Positions 17,494 to 27,008 are shown, counted from the stretch's first letter. The stretch is 64,000 bases of DNA from Chryseobacterium foetidum (GCF_025457425.1 NZ_JAMXIA010000002.1:1-64000), one strand, 5' to 3'. Notes: a model not told the origin generated them from the letters alone. Made by a program: numbers and translations.

Positions 17494-19590
17494 ATGACTA
17501 GATATTACAAAGTCTATAAAATTAAATTTTTCTTACTTTTTTTAATTATTTCCGCAGGCTATAGAACTGCAGCACAAATAGTACCTTGTGCAAACAGAAT
17601 TGAAGGAAATCCGATCTACAGTAACACCTTCGGAACGGGAATAGGCACATCGCAGGATGCAAATGTTTTGTTACATCAATATCAGGCAATTACTCCGCCA
17701 GATGGCTCTTACACAGTCACGAGTTCTCCTACTCAGACAGCCTCACACTGTATGACAGATCTGACCGGCAATAAGGATGCAGGTTATAGTGATATAACAG
17801 CAGGTTCAACAGACGGCAGGTATCTAATGATTAATATAGGATCTGCTGCATCAGTAAATTCGGCTATTTACCGTATCAGCAATCTAAGTGTTATCATAGG
17901 TCAGGAATACAGATTTAGAATTGACATTGCAGGTTTGCTTAATAATCCTACCGGTGGTGATGTGCCTAACCTCCAGTTGACTATAAGAGATGGTAACAAT
18001 AACAGTTTGGCAACTGCTAATTCTTCTGCCCTGGGTCTGAAGAATGATGACATCTGGAGAAGACTGACTCTTCCCTTCACTGCCAGCACATCTGTTGTTA
18101 CACTTGAAATTGTCAATTTACAGCCTAACGGTAATAATGGAAATGACGTTGGTATTGATAATATCGTTTTTACACCGGTGGAGTGTGATTCTGATGGTGA
18201 CGGCATACCGAATTCTCTGGATCTCGACGATGATAACGATGGTATCGACGACTGTGCAGAGAAGGGATTTGATCCAAATGCGACTGTGAGTACAATTTTT
18301 AAGCTTGGCGGTACCGCTACGCAGGTTAACACGAAGCAGGTACAGCTGACTCCCGCTTTAAATACTCAAGCAGGTCAAATGTGGTCTTACGGTAAAGTTG
18401 ATTTTGCTAAAAGTTTTACAATTAGTTACGAAGCAAATTTTGGTAGCAGCGATAGTGGTGCAGATGGAATTGCGACAGTATTTCACAATTCTCCTGCTGG
18501 CGTGGACGCTGTCGGTGGTGCAGGTGGTGGTGTTGGCGCTCTGGGTATTGCCAACGGTATAGTCCTGGAAGTTGATACATATGACAACGGAACCGCTGTA
18601 GGAGATATAGCAAATGACCACGGACAAATATGGGTATCAAGTAACCAGGCTGGAGCAGGATTGCTTACTACGGCAAGGGATCTTGGGAACGTAGAAGACG
18701 GTGTTTGGAGAACTGTAGTTATTACGTGGGATTTTCCCACCAAAAGATTGCAGTACACGGTTGGAGGTATATTGGCAGGATCTCACGTGTTTCCTGCATC
18801 AAATCCTATTACAAGCTATTTTGGGAATGTAAGTAATGTATACTTTGGTTACACCGCTTCGACAGGGGGCGCCGTCAATCAGCAAAGTGTTCGATATACT
18901 GATTTTTGTTCTCAGCTTCCTATAGAACTTGATACGGATGGAGATGGAATTGCAAATCATCTTGATGTTGATTCAGACAATGACGGGTGTCCTGATGCTT
19001 TGGAAGGAAATGAGAATGTTACATACAATATGATTAATCCTATGACTTCAACAACGTTCCCTGGACAGATCAGGGTAAGATTTGATGGTGTAACCGTTGG
19101 AACTCCCTCTCAGATTATCAGCACAGCAACTTTGGCCAACGGTATTCCTCAGGTTGTAAATAACGCTGCGAATAATACAAATTCAAGTATAGGTCTTTCC
19201 AATACACAGGGAGTAGCTGATGTGGGCTTCAATTCCATAGGACAAACAATCGGAACTTCTCAAAATGCTTCATTGAAGGATCTTGAGTGCAGATGTTTCA
19301 GACCTGCTGCATCTCCGGGTGTTGGTGGTTCCCCAACAAATCATGGTATTACTTCTCTGGGTCGGGCAGGAGATGCCAACGGAAACTGGCCAATGAAAAT
19401 CAGAGGTGCTTATACGGTAATGGATTCCAAAAGCAATGGTTTTGTTGTTAACAGACTAAATACGCAACAGATAGCGGGATTAACTGCTGTTAAAGGTATG
19501 ATGGTGTACGATACTGATTCCAACTGTCTTAAAATATATAATGGTACTGTTTGGGCATGTTACACAAGACAAACCTGTGATCAATTTTAA
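17494..19590 (+). CDS. Large exported protein with L-type lectin domain, module 1
   Basis: The protein has 698 aa and a signal peptide (about 1-28, ending TAAQ). A beta-sandwich, carbohydrate-binding-like region lies at about 30-228. A thrombospondin type 3 calcium repeat follows (CDSDGDGIPNSLDLDDDNDG). An L-type (legume-like) lectin domain spans about 265-470, with ADGIATVFHN and LEVDTYDNG. A second type 3 repeat (DTDGDGIANHLDVDSDNDG) comes next. The last 100 residues form a module (HGITSLGRAG, NWPM, GFVVNRL, GMMVYDTDSNCLKIYNGTVW) shared with the large proteins at 21026 and 62798. It probably displays a sugar-binding front domain at the cell surface. The small partner follows after 20 nt. 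No typical T9SS domain is seen. Confidence 0.85.
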   Translation: MTRYYKVYKIKFFLLFLIISAGYRTAAQIVPCANRIEGNPIYSNTFGTGIGTSQDANVLLHQYQAITPPDGSYTVTSSPTQTASHCMTDLTGNKDAGYSDITAGSTDGRYLMINIGSAASVNSAIYRISNLSVIIGQEYRFRIDIAGLLNNPTGGDVPNLQLTIRDGNNNSLATANSSALGLKNDDIWRRLTLPFTASTSVVTLEIVNLQPNGNNGNDVGIDNIVFTPVECDSDGDGIPNSLDLDDDNDGIDDCAEKGFDPNATVSTIFKLGGTATQVNTKQVQLTPALNTQAGQMWSYGKVDFAKSFTISYEANFGSSDSGADGIATVFHNSPAGVDAVGGAGGGVGALGIANGIVLEVDTYDNGTAVGDIANDHGQIWVSSNQAGAGLLTTARDLGNVEDGVWRTVVITWDFPTKRLQYTVGGILAGSHVFPASNPITSYFGNVSNVYFGYTASTGGAVNQQSVRYTDFCSQLPIELDTDGDGIANHLDVDSDNDGCPDALEGNENVTYNMINPMTSTTFPGQIRVRFDGVTVGTPSQIISTATLANGIPQVVNNAANNTNSSIGLSNTQGVADVGFNSIGQTIGTSQNASLKDLECRCFRPAASPGVGGSPTNHGITSLGRAGDANGNWPMKIRGAYTVMDSKSNGFVVNRLNTQQIAGLTAVKGMMVYDTDSNCLKIYNGTVWACYTRQTCDQF

Positions 19591-19610
19591 CTTTATTAAT
19601 GTATTAAATA

Positions 19611-20204
19611 ATGAAAAAATATATAGCGATAACGCTGATTCTGGTATTTTCAAAAAGCTGGTCTCAAATTTCTATAGGAAAAACAGAAAACTCAGGAACA
19701 CCCGTTAATAGTTCTGTCTCGGTGGAATTCGGAAATGCTACAGGCGGTAGCAAAGGGATTGTGTTACCATGGGTAACCTCTGCTGCTGCTGTGGTTGGTA
19801 ATGCACCTACACCACCGCCGGCTCTGGGTACAATAATTTTCGACAGTTCTGTCCAGAAGGTTATGTATAGAAGAATTCTGAACAACAATACAATTTGGGC
19901 TGACTTATCTGCAGGAGCTAAGACTCCTACATCTCCGAGTCTCCCAGATTCAAACACAGATAACCTTTCAGCCAAAGTTCTTCTCGGTGGAACACCTGCC
20001 ACTGATACTACAAGGGGAGTGTTTGTTTTAGGTGATACTAATAAAGCGATGATTCTGCCAAGGGTAAGTTCTATAAGTGATATAATAAACCCAAGTGCAG
20101 GAATGATGGTCTATGTCACCGGAACAGGCAACGGAACCGGAACAAATTCCAATCAACTTGCTGTTTTTAATGGCAGTGAATGGTCATTCTGGACTCAACC
20201 ATAA
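19611..20204 (+). CDS. Small exported partner protein, module 1
   Basis: This 197-aa protein has a signal peptide (about 1-18). The motif SISIGKTENSG starts the mature part, followed by VEFGNATGGSKGIVLPW. The C-terminal half holds GVFVLGDTNKAMILPRV, PSAGMMVYV and LAVFNGSEWSFW. The same pattern recurs in the proteins at 20385 and 62249. It also resembles the C-terminal module of the large proteins and the N-terminal module of the lectins. It always follows a large gene closely, so it may be a co-exported or co-assembled partner. The function is unknown. Confidence 0.8.
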   Translation: MKKYIAITLILVFSKSWSQISIGKTENSGTPVNSSVSVEFGNATGGSKGIVLPWVTSAAAVVGNAPTPPPALGTIIFDSSVQKVMYRRILNNNTIWADLSAGAKTPTSPSLPDSNTDNLSAKVLLGGTPATDTTRGVFVLGDTNKAMILPRVSSISDIINPSAGMMVYVTGTGNGTGTNSNQLAVFNGSEWSFWTQP

Positions 20205-20223
20205 TATATAATAATTAGAAAGT

Positions 20224-20257
20224 GAATCCGTCTCAAATTTTGTTGTGAGACGGATTC
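20224..20257. terminator. Bidirectional terminator between convergent modules
   Basis: A perfect 12-bp stem (20224-20235 with 20246-20257) with a 10-nt loop lies between the two convergent three-gene modules. T-rich sequence follows on the plus strand. Confidence 0.75.
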
Positions 20258-20384
20258 TTCTGTATTTTTCGTTGCCTACATGTAATTACTTTATACCAGA
20301 GTTCTGAGTTTGACTCCATATCTTGTATCGTAGAATATACCTGTAAAATATTTGAATAAATGTCACACTTCAGCATTTCGACGA

Positions 20385-20984
20385 TTATATTCCTCCCGTA
20401 GTACCACTAGTGTTTGTCGGGAAATCACCTCTCCAGAAGGACCAAACAGATCCGTTGAACACTGCGAGCCTTTTGCTTCCTGCTTTATTTACATATACTA
20501 TCATTCCGGGAGAGGGGCTTAAGATGTCCTGTACGTCTGCAACTATGGGCAATACCATTGCCTTGGTTTTCGACTCAAGGATCAGCACACCATTGGCAGG
20601 ACTTGTTATATCCCCAATAATAGTTTTGGCTGAAGAAGCTTCAGGCGCGCTGGAAAAGTTTGGCTGAACAGTCATGGCATCGGATATATTGGCAGCCTGA
20701 CCGCTGAGATCAAGCCAGCCGTTTGTTCCAAACGAGTTATTGGCATTATAAATTTTCACACGTACTGCCGTTGGATTACTGGCGTCCAGAAGGAGGGTGC
20801 CTTCTGTGGGTGATTGAGGTACGAATCGTACATACGGAAGTATAATTCCTTTATTTTCACCAGCTGCAAATTCCAGCAGTACCGATGTTTTTGTTTCAGC
20901 TGTTCCTATAGCATCGCCAATAATGATTTGTGCATCACATGTGCAAGTCCCCGCCAAAGTTAAGATTAGTACTATTTTTTTCAT
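20385..20984 (-). CDS. Small exported partner protein, module 2
   Basis: The protein has 199 aa. A signal peptide (about 1-18) is followed by QIIIGDAIGTAETKTSVLLEF, GIILPYV and GTLLLDASN. The C-terminal half holds GVLILESKTKAMVLPIV, PSPGMIVYV and LAVFNGSVWSFW. It is a clear paralogue of the protein at 19611 and is related to 62249. It is the last gene of the minus-strand module, 41 nt after the large gene. The function is unknown. A structural or assembly role at the cell surface is inferred from export and pairing. Confidence 0.8.
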   Translation of the reverse strand: MKKIVLILTLAGTCTCDAQIIIGDAIGTAETKTSVLLEFAAGENKGIILPYVRFVPQSPTEGTLLLDASNPTAVRVKIYNANNSFGTNGWLDLSGQAANISDAMTVQPNFSSAPEASSAKTIIGDITSPANGVLILESKTKAMVLPIVADVQDILSPSPGMIVYVNKAGSKRLAVFNGSVWSFWRGDFPTNTSGTTGGI

Positions 20985-21025
20985 TGTATTCTGAGTAAAT
21001 TTATTTTTATATGTCTTTTATATTG

Positions 21026-22471
21026 CTAAGGGCATGTCTGTGTATTGAAACAACTCCAGGCAGTACCATCATATATTTTCAGGCATCTTGCATTAAGATC
21101 GTAGACCATCATTCCTTCCTGTGGAGATACTATTTCGCTAATTTGGGCACTTGTCAGCCGGTTTATTACAAATCCCTTTGTATTTGATTCAAGTACGGTG
21201 TGACCGGATTTTCGGACCATTGGCCAATTGTTGCTTCCACCTCCAGCTCTGTTAAGCATGGTAATTCCGTGTTTTGTATCAGATCCTGTCGCTGAGGTAT
21301 TAGCCGGACTGTAGCATGCACATTCCTGGATAATATAATTGTTTGTTGACGGATAGTACATATCACCAAAAATGGGAGATGAGTCTGATCTAAAATTCGT
21401 GGTGGATCCGTTGGAACCAGCAGGCATTATTTGAAATCTGAAAGTTTCATCCGGTTCCACTATACCGTCATTTACTGAAGCGATACTTATCGCTACACCA
21501 TCTTCATCGTTATTAGGACTGGAATATCCGGTTACCAAGCCCCCATCATAATTTCCGGGCGGAATCGCAATCATGTAATACGGGCTTCCTATTGCATGGG
21601 TAACGATCGGTGTGCCCTGTGAGTTTGAAACGGCAGTCAGTGTAATATCTCCGTCAGAAATGAAAGCAGTTCCGTTTTGAGGATTTACAATCTGTACTGC
21701 AACGACAGTATTTGCAGCAACGGCACCATTGATTCTTAAAAACAATAAACCGTTACTGTTTCCTTCACAAGACGGTAATGCAATGGAGGATTTTAAATCG
21801 ATGAGAGGATTGATGCTAATCCTAATATCATCAAGAAGGTTTCCCAGCCCACTATTTCCGCCGTCGGAAATGGCTCTGAATCCTACTCTGTAAATCCCTG
21901 CCGAACCTGTAAAAGGTGCACTGCTTCCCTGATTAAAGGACCAGAAATTTGTATTTGACGGTGTTGCTGTCGTGCTGATTGTGCTTATAAGATTTTGATT
22001 CTGATCCTCAATTCTCATTGAAGCCTTCTCTGTAGTCAGTACTCTTGCTCGGTGTCTGTAATAAAAGGAGATTACATCTCCGGGTATGAGATACACATTC
22101 TGATAGATCATTGAGCTTTCAAAGGCATTAAGCTCGACAAAATTATTTCCCTGTGCTGCATTTACATTATCGAAAGTGCTGCCCCAGACTTCAATAGCAT
22201 GACAATTGCCTGCTGTTGGCTGTGAACATAGGTTATTTTGGGATTGTGTGGTGTGCCAGGGAGCGGTTATAGCAGATCCTGCATCGAAAGTGGAGCCAAA
22301 TCCAAAATTAGTATCAAGATAATCTACTGTTCCAGGCGTTACCCCAAATTCGAGTCCGGGATTCACAAATACCCGTGCCTGTCCGCAAAGTTGTTGTGTA
22401 TACAAAATAGCAATAATGATACAATACCCCGCCTTTATAAAAGCGGAAAATTTGGTAGAATGAAAAATCAT
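21026..22471 (-). CDS. Large exported protein, module 2
   Basis: The protein has 481 aa. A signal peptide (about 1-31, ending LCGQ) is followed by a jelly-roll-like domain (about 35-215) rich in aromatic and Gly residues. This resembles carbohydrate-binding domains of the DUF642/CBM type by eye. A Calx-beta-like region (about 235-365, with NDGIVEPDETFRFQI) comes next. The C-terminal 100-residue module (HGITMLNRAG, NWPM, GFVINRL, GMMVYDLNARCLKIYDGTAW) is the same as in the large protein at 17494, while the front domains are unrelated to that protein's lectin domain. This suggests a shared tail carrying exchangeable binding domains. Confidence 0.8.
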   Translation of the reverse strand: MIFHSTKFSAFIKAGYCIIIAILYTQQLCGQARVFVNPGLEFGVTPGTVDYLDTNFGFGSTFDAGSAITAPWHTTQSQNNLCSQPTAGNCHAIEVWGSTFDNVNAAQGNNFVELNAFESSMIYQNVYLIPGDVISFYYRHRARVLTTEKASMRIEDQNQNLISTISTTATPSNTNFWSFNQGSSAPFTGSAGIYRVGFRAISDGGNSGLGNLLDDIRISINPLIDLKSSIALPSCEGNSNGLLFLRINGAVAANTVVAVQIVNPQNGTAFISDGDITLTAVSNSQGTPIVTHAIGSPYYMIAIPPGNYDGGLVTGYSSPNNDEDGVAISIASVNDGIVEPDETFRFQIMPAGSNGSTTNFRSDSSPIFGDMYYPSTNNYIIQECACYSPANTSATGSDTKHGITMLNRAGGGSNNWPMVRKSGHTVLESNTKGFVINRLTSAQISEIVSPQEGMMVYDLNARCLKIYDGTAWSCFNTQTCP

Positions 22472-22566
22472 AATGAAAACGTTTTAGTTGTAAGTAAGGG
22501 AGGGTGAGCACATAAAAAATCCTGTGCCTGAAATGTTAAATCTGATGATCTCCGATTTAATAATGT

Positions 22567-23220
22567 TTAGATGGACTTAGAGTCAGGTGGCGGCCTGACA
22601 GAATAAACTGTTACATAACAAAAATCGAAGGATCTGTTATAATAGTAAGGATTGTTATTTGAATACAGATAATCCAGTGCTGTTTTAATGAGAGCTTGGC
22701 ATTGATGTATTCCCTGTTTACACAAGTCATAACAATTCTGCACCGGAAATATATAATCAGTTGAAAAACGATCAGACAGGGAAAATCTATCCTGTGAAGG
22801 CGAATGATATAATTTGATAAACCCAAAATCCTGATAATTTTTACTAAGTTTTGAAGCTTTCCAATTTATTTTCCCTGGCTTTTCCTCTGCAATTTTTGTA
22901 GTTGCTGTATCGGTGTTCTCTGACTGTCCAAGTTTTACGTGTTGCTGTAAAAATTTCTGCCGTCTTCTTTTACTGTCTTTTTTTTTATGGTAAGGATGAT
23001 CAGAATCACCGGGGGACATAGGCGCTGCAATCTGCATATTGAAATCAGCATCCATATAACACACTTCTTCACTGTTAAAAATCACAATATTGGGAGTTTT
23101 ATATTTAGGTTGCATATTGCTTTGTGCATTTGCCAAAATAAATTGAAATATTGTAACTGTCAGAAAGAGAGGCTTAACTGATCTTAAAAGCTGAGAAAAT
23201 TTTATAAATTTTACAAACAT
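22567..23220 (-). CDS. Exported protein ending VRPPP, module 2 first gene
   Basis: The protein has 217 aa from ATG 23220. A longer frame to 23286 exists, but the later start puts a signal peptide (ending ILANAQS) at the N-terminus. After it come NIVIFNSEEV and MDADFN, a Lys/Arg-rich stretch (KKKDSKRRRQ), then a Cys-containing C-terminal half ending FCYVTVYSVRPPPDSKSI. Overall similarity to the protein at 16748 is low but co-linear: export signal, VI-N-E/A-DFN motif, basic middle, VRPPP end. The family is unknown to me. It is the first gene of the minus-strand module. Confidence 0.7.
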   Translation of the reverse strand: MFVKFIKFSQLLRSVKPLFLTVTIFQFILANAQSNMQPKYKTPNIVIFNSEEVCYMDADFNMQIAAPMSPGDSDHPYHKKKDSKRRRQKFLQQHVKLGQSENTDTATTKIAEEKPGKINWKASKLSKNYQDFGFIKLYHSPSQDRFSLSDRFSTDYIFPVQNCYDLCKQGIHQCQALIKTALDYLYSNNNPYYYNRSFDFCYVTVYSVRPPPDSKSI

Positions 23221-23687
23221 ATCTTCAAAAAATAAAATTTTCCGCAAGTGTAATGGTTTATGATGCAATATTAACCAAATTATCACTAATGTAAGAATAT
23301 TTTTATGATATTATGTACCACATAGTAAAAGGTTTTTAATATCAATCAGTATTTATACGGAATTTGGGATTTGACATCTTTAAATAAATCATATTCACAT
23401 GATTTATATGGGATGAAAAATTGATTGTCTTGAAAGTATTTATAAAATTGGAACAGGAATATTTTTGAATATTATAATTGGAAATATCATAAACACTACT
23501 TAGGCCATTAATGGTATACAATGTCTTATGAGTTGTTAATTCTGTAATAATAACTTTAGTTTTTCAATATTGAATATTATATTAATATTTCATAATGTGG
23601 TATTAAATTCTTTAAAAAAGGCTGTTATGTTTATTAATTCGGCATTGAATTTGGATAAAACGTATAACCAACTAAAAAAATTTTATT
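23221..23687. other. Divergent intergenic region
   Basis: About 465 bp of AT-rich DNA between module 2 (minus) and the lamin-tail protein (plus). A 63-aa frame at 23570 overlaps the next gene's start and is not supported. No clear promoter box could be fixed. Confidence 0.45.
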
Positions 23688-24551
23688 ATGAAAAAGGTCT
23701 ATACTTCAATAGGACTAATCCTGACATTTGCATTTTCAAATGCACAAATTGTAATCAATGAAATTTATACCGGTGGAGGTTTGCTAGGTGCAGCAATCAC
23801 TAATGATTTCATTGAACTTAAAAACATCGGCAGCACTACTGCGTCTCTTAATGGTGCTACTCTGCAATATGGGCCTGCTACGGGAGGATTTACAAATTAT
23901 TATTCAATTCCATCCATAACACTTGCACCAAATCAGACTTATCTGATTCAACAGGGTAGTGAAGGGTTAGGGGGGTTGATTAATCTTCTTAATCCAAATC
24001 TAACAATAAATGTTGTGCTGGGATTTGATGGCTCGACCAATGTCGCTGTGGGTGTAGGGCTTGCATTTACGTCAGGTAAAGTCGCACTGGCGAGCAATTC
24101 CACACAGGTTACGGGACCGACAGCCTTAAATGTACTTGATTTCGTAGGATACGGTGCTGCAGACCAGTACGAAGGTTCGGGAGCGGCTCCATCGCCAACG
24201 ATTCTGAACTCTATCAGCAGAACTTCCGGAGATAGCAATAGTAATACGGTGGATTTTAATGTGGCTTTACCAACTCCTCAGCCTACATCGGGAACTCTTT
24301 CAGTAAAAGATATAAATCAACTTCACTTGCAAAAAAACTTTATTAAGAATACTCACGTAAAAAACGGTGAGATCATATTTGACGAAAATGTGCGAGATGT
24401 TAAAATTTATTCGCTGTCAGGAAAGCTTTTAAGGAAAGCAATGATGACTGGTACTGACACACTGAAGGTACCTGAGCTTGCGAAGGGAAATTATATCGTT
24501 ACAGGATTGGTTAACAATGAACCAGTCTCAATAAAAATACTAAAAGACTGA
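23688..24551 (+). CDS. Lamin-tail domain protein with T9SS sorting domain
   Basis: This 287-aa secreted protein has a signal peptide (about 1-19, ending SNAQ). A lamin-tail domain follows (about 20-165, with IVINEIYTGG and NDFIELKNIG). A type A T9SS C-terminal sorting domain covers the last 75 residues (VKIYSLSGKLLRKA, LAKGNYIV). The protein is expected to be exported by the type IX system and anchored at or released from the surface. Lamin-tail domains in Bacteroidota are often found in secreted nucleases or adhesins, but no catalytic domain is present. A strong terminator follows. Confidence 0.88.
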   Translation: MKKVYTSIGLILTFAFSNAQIVINEIYTGGGLLGAAITNDFIELKNIGSTTASLNGATLQYGPATGGFTNYYSIPSITLAPNQTYLIQQGSEGLGGLINLLNPNLTINVVLGFDGSTNVAVGVGLAFTSGKVALASNSTQVTGPTALNVLDFVGYGAADQYEGSGAAPSPTILNSISRTSGDSNSNTVDFNVALPTPQPTSGTLSVKDINQLHLQKNFIKNTHVKNGEIIFDENVRDVKIYSLSGKLLRKAMMTGTDTLKVPELAKGNYIVTGLVNNEPVSIKILKD

Positions 24552-24560
24552 TAAATTTTA

Positions 24561-24586
24561 AAACAGCTGTCCTTCGACAGCTGTTT
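24561..24586 (+). terminator. Rho-independent terminator
   Basis: An 11-bp stem (AAACAGCTGTC and complement) with a CTTC loop is followed by a T run. It lies 10 nt after the lamin-tail gene. Confidence 0.85.
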
Positions 24587-24599
24587 TTTTTAAATTATT

Positions 24600-25207
24600 T
24601 TTGGGTTTCTTAAAACAAGTTGTTTTGTAGAGAGTTTTTTTAAAAAAATTTAATAATGTCGATAATGTTTGATAATTATATAAACCATTTTGGGTTATGG
24701 AATTTATTAAATATTTTGAAGTAAAACTAGAATTTTATTATACTGTAAATGAGTGGAGTAACAGAAAAACTCCTTTAATTGTGACTTTGATCATAACGTA
24801 AGTTTTTTTTAGGTCTCTAAGTTGATAACATATAATTAACCCAAATCAAACTATGAATTATTCACTGTGTTACAGTCACTTATCGTGGAACTTTGTGTAC
24901 CAAAGACGACAGCATTTACTCACAAGGTTAACAAAATAGTTTCAGGTGTTTAATTATGAAAACCGAAGCCTGAAGATTCAGACAGATATAACGTCAATGT
25001 ATAAGATGGAGTCTACATCGCAGAGTTGATTTCATCAGGGTATCATGACTGTATAAAGAGGGAATTATGATTCACATATACAGAACAGTTATTTTTCATT
25101 TTAAAAGATTGCCAGCGGCGAAATTTCGTAATGTTATATTCAGAACTCTATTAAGCAAAAAGCAAAGATTCTTATAGTCTACACTAATCAATTTAATATA
25201 TTATATC
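24600..25207. other. Intergenic region, no gene seen
   Basis: About 600 bp of AT-rich DNA with no supported ORF, before the DUF892 gene. It presumably holds that gene's promoter. Confidence 0.5.
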
Positions 25208-25759
25208 ATGAAAAAAGAAAACCGAAAAACAGACAAAAAAGTATCTGCAAAATCCGATGCAGCAGATGGGCTGAGAGAACTCTTTATTGATGAACTAAAA
25301 GATATCATCTACGCTGAAAGAGCTCTTGTAAAAGCACTTCCTAAAATGGCAAAAAATGCTAGTGAACCAAAACTTGTAGCAGCAATTGAAGAACATGTCA
25401 GGGTTACAGAGGGTCAAATTGACAGACTGGATCAAATTTTTGAACTACTGGGCGAATCTAATAGGGGTAAAAAATGTGATGCGATGGAAGGTCTCATTAA
25501 AGAAGGTGAAAGCATTTTGGAAGATACGCAACCAGGTTCAGTGCGTGATGCAGGTATTATATCTGCTTCGCAAAAAATTGAACATTATGAGATTGCATCC
25601 TACGGAACATTGGTTGCATTTGCCAAAACATTGGGACAAGATGAAGTTGTGGTGTTACTTGAAGCAACTTTGGCTGAAGAAAAAGAAGCCGATGCTCTGC
25701 TTACAGATTCTGCTTACAATGCAATTAATTTCGATGCAGCCGACGAAGAGCAGGATTAA
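25208..25759 (+). CDS. Ferritin-like DUF892 (YciE/YciF family) protein
   Basis: This 183-aa protein has a charged N-terminal tail (1-20), then a four-helix DUF892 domain starting LRELFIDELKDIIYAERAL. Carboxylate and His residues are spaced as in ferritin-like metal sites (E in YAERAL, EEH, the KIEHYEIASYG helix, and EEKEAD). YciE/YciF-type proteins respond to osmotic and oxidative stress in several bacteria. Their exact activity is unclear. The gene stands alone upstream of the two propeller genes and may be transcribed with them (65 nt gap). Confidence 0.9.
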   Translation: MKKENRKTDKKVSAKSDAADGLRELFIDELKDIIYAERALVKALPKMAKNASEPKLVAAIEEHVRVTEGQIDRLDQIFELLGESNRGKKCDAMEGLIKEGESILEDTQPGSVRDAGIISASQKIEHYEIASYGTLVAFAKTLGQDEVVVLLEATLAEEKEADALLTDSAYNAINFDAADEEQD

Positions 25760-25824
25760 TATCTTTTGAATTCTTTTGTCAGACTGCAAGTGTTGGAGTC
25801 TGATTTTTATTAAACAAAAAAAAT

Positions 25825-27003
25825 ATGAGCAAAATAACTATTTTAAAAATTGTTCCTTTATTAGCTTCATTTGCATTTTCAGATGCACTTGCACAACGTG
25901 GGATTCCGCCTAAAGAGGTGACAAAAATTACGCATTCAACTAATTATGCTGAACACCTCGACTTTCTTCCTGAGATGGTGAATATGTTGAAAGTTCCTGA
26001 AGGCTGGACGGTTTCCATAGCAGCTTCCGGGCTTGGAAAGCCCCGAATGCTTTATTATACACCCACAGGGAATCTTTATATTACAAGAAGAGATACCGGT
26101 GATGTTCTTCTATTAAATGACAAAAATGGTGACGGCAGGTTTGAAGAAAGCAAGACTGTGGCCGCAGACTTTAAGGGCGTGCACGGTATTACTATGAAAG
26201 ATGAATGGCTGTATCTATGTAATAACAATGAACTCAGGCGATATAAAGTCAATAGGGATGGTTCATTGGGAAATCACGAAATGTTATTTAATGACATGCC
26301 CTCGGCTGGTCAGCATCCTAATAGAACAATGGATTTCGGACCTGATGGAAAACTCTACATTTCAATCGGCACATTATGTAACGACTGCAAAGAATCAGAT
26401 CGGGAGGCGGCTACAATGGTTCAGGTAGATCCTGTGACGTGGAAGAGGACGATATTCGCTTCAGGTCTTCGGAATACAATAGGTTTTGACTGGCACCCTC
26501 AGACAAATGAACTTTGGGGAATGGATAATGGGGGTGATGCGAAAGGTGATGACTGGCCACCTGAAGAGTTGAATAATCTTAAGGAGGGAAAAAATTACGG
26601 CTATCCTTTTGCCTATGCAAAGAAAGAGATAGACTTGACACGTGAAGATCCTGCAGGAAACAGTAAGCAAAAATGGGTAGAAAATACAGAGGGTTCGATT
26701 ATGGAATATCAGGCGCACATGGCACCTATTGGATTTCAGTTTTTTCCTGCCGGTACGGTATTTGGCGGAGATGCAATTGTAAACTGGCATGGGTCATGGA
26801 ACAGAAGTAAATCTGTAGGATTTAAAGTTCAGCGCATAAAATTTGTGAATGGCCGTCCTGCAGGTGCAGAAGATTTTCTTACAGGCTTTCTTAAAAATAA
26901 AACAAGATTCGGACGTCCCGCAGGTGTTGCTATTTCTTCAACAGGCACCGTATACATTTCAGACGATGCGAACGGAGTTCTCTACAGTATTAAACAAAAA
27001 TAA
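25825..27003 (+). CDS. PQQ-dependent sugar dehydrogenase-like beta-propeller, exported
   Basis: This 392-aa protein has a signal peptide (about 1-23, ending ALAQ). It belongs to the sorbosone / soluble glucose dehydrogenase-like propeller group: VPEGWTVSIAASGLGKPRML opens the propeller. HGITM, GQHPNRTMDFGPDGKLYISIG, ASGLRNTIGFDWHP and GMDNGGDAKGDDWPPEE follow. Enzymes of this fold oxidise sugars in the periplasm with PQQ. No PQQ synthesis gene is in the window, so the cofactor would have to come from elsewhere. It is followed after 5 nt by another propeller protein, so the two are one operon. Confidence 0.85.
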   Translation: MSKITILKIVPLLASFAFSDALAQRGIPPKEVTKITHSTNYAEHLDFLPEMVNMLKVPEGWTVSIAASGLGKPRMLYYTPTGNLYITRRDTGDVLLLNDKNGDGRFEESKTVAADFKGVHGITMKDEWLYLCNNNELRRYKVNRDGSLGNHEMLFNDMPSAGQHPNRTMDFGPDGKLYISIGTLCNDCKESDREAATMVQVDPVTWKRTIFASGLRNTIGFDWHPQTNELWGMDNGGDAKGDDWPPEELNNLKEGKNYGYPFAYAKKEIDLTREDPAGNSKQKWVENTEGSIMEYQAHMAPIGFQFFPAGTVFGGDAIVNWHGSWNRSKSVGFKVQRIKFVNGRPAGAEDFLTGFLKNKTRFGRPAGVAISSTGTVYISDDANGVLYSIKQK

Positions 27004-27008
27004 ACAAT

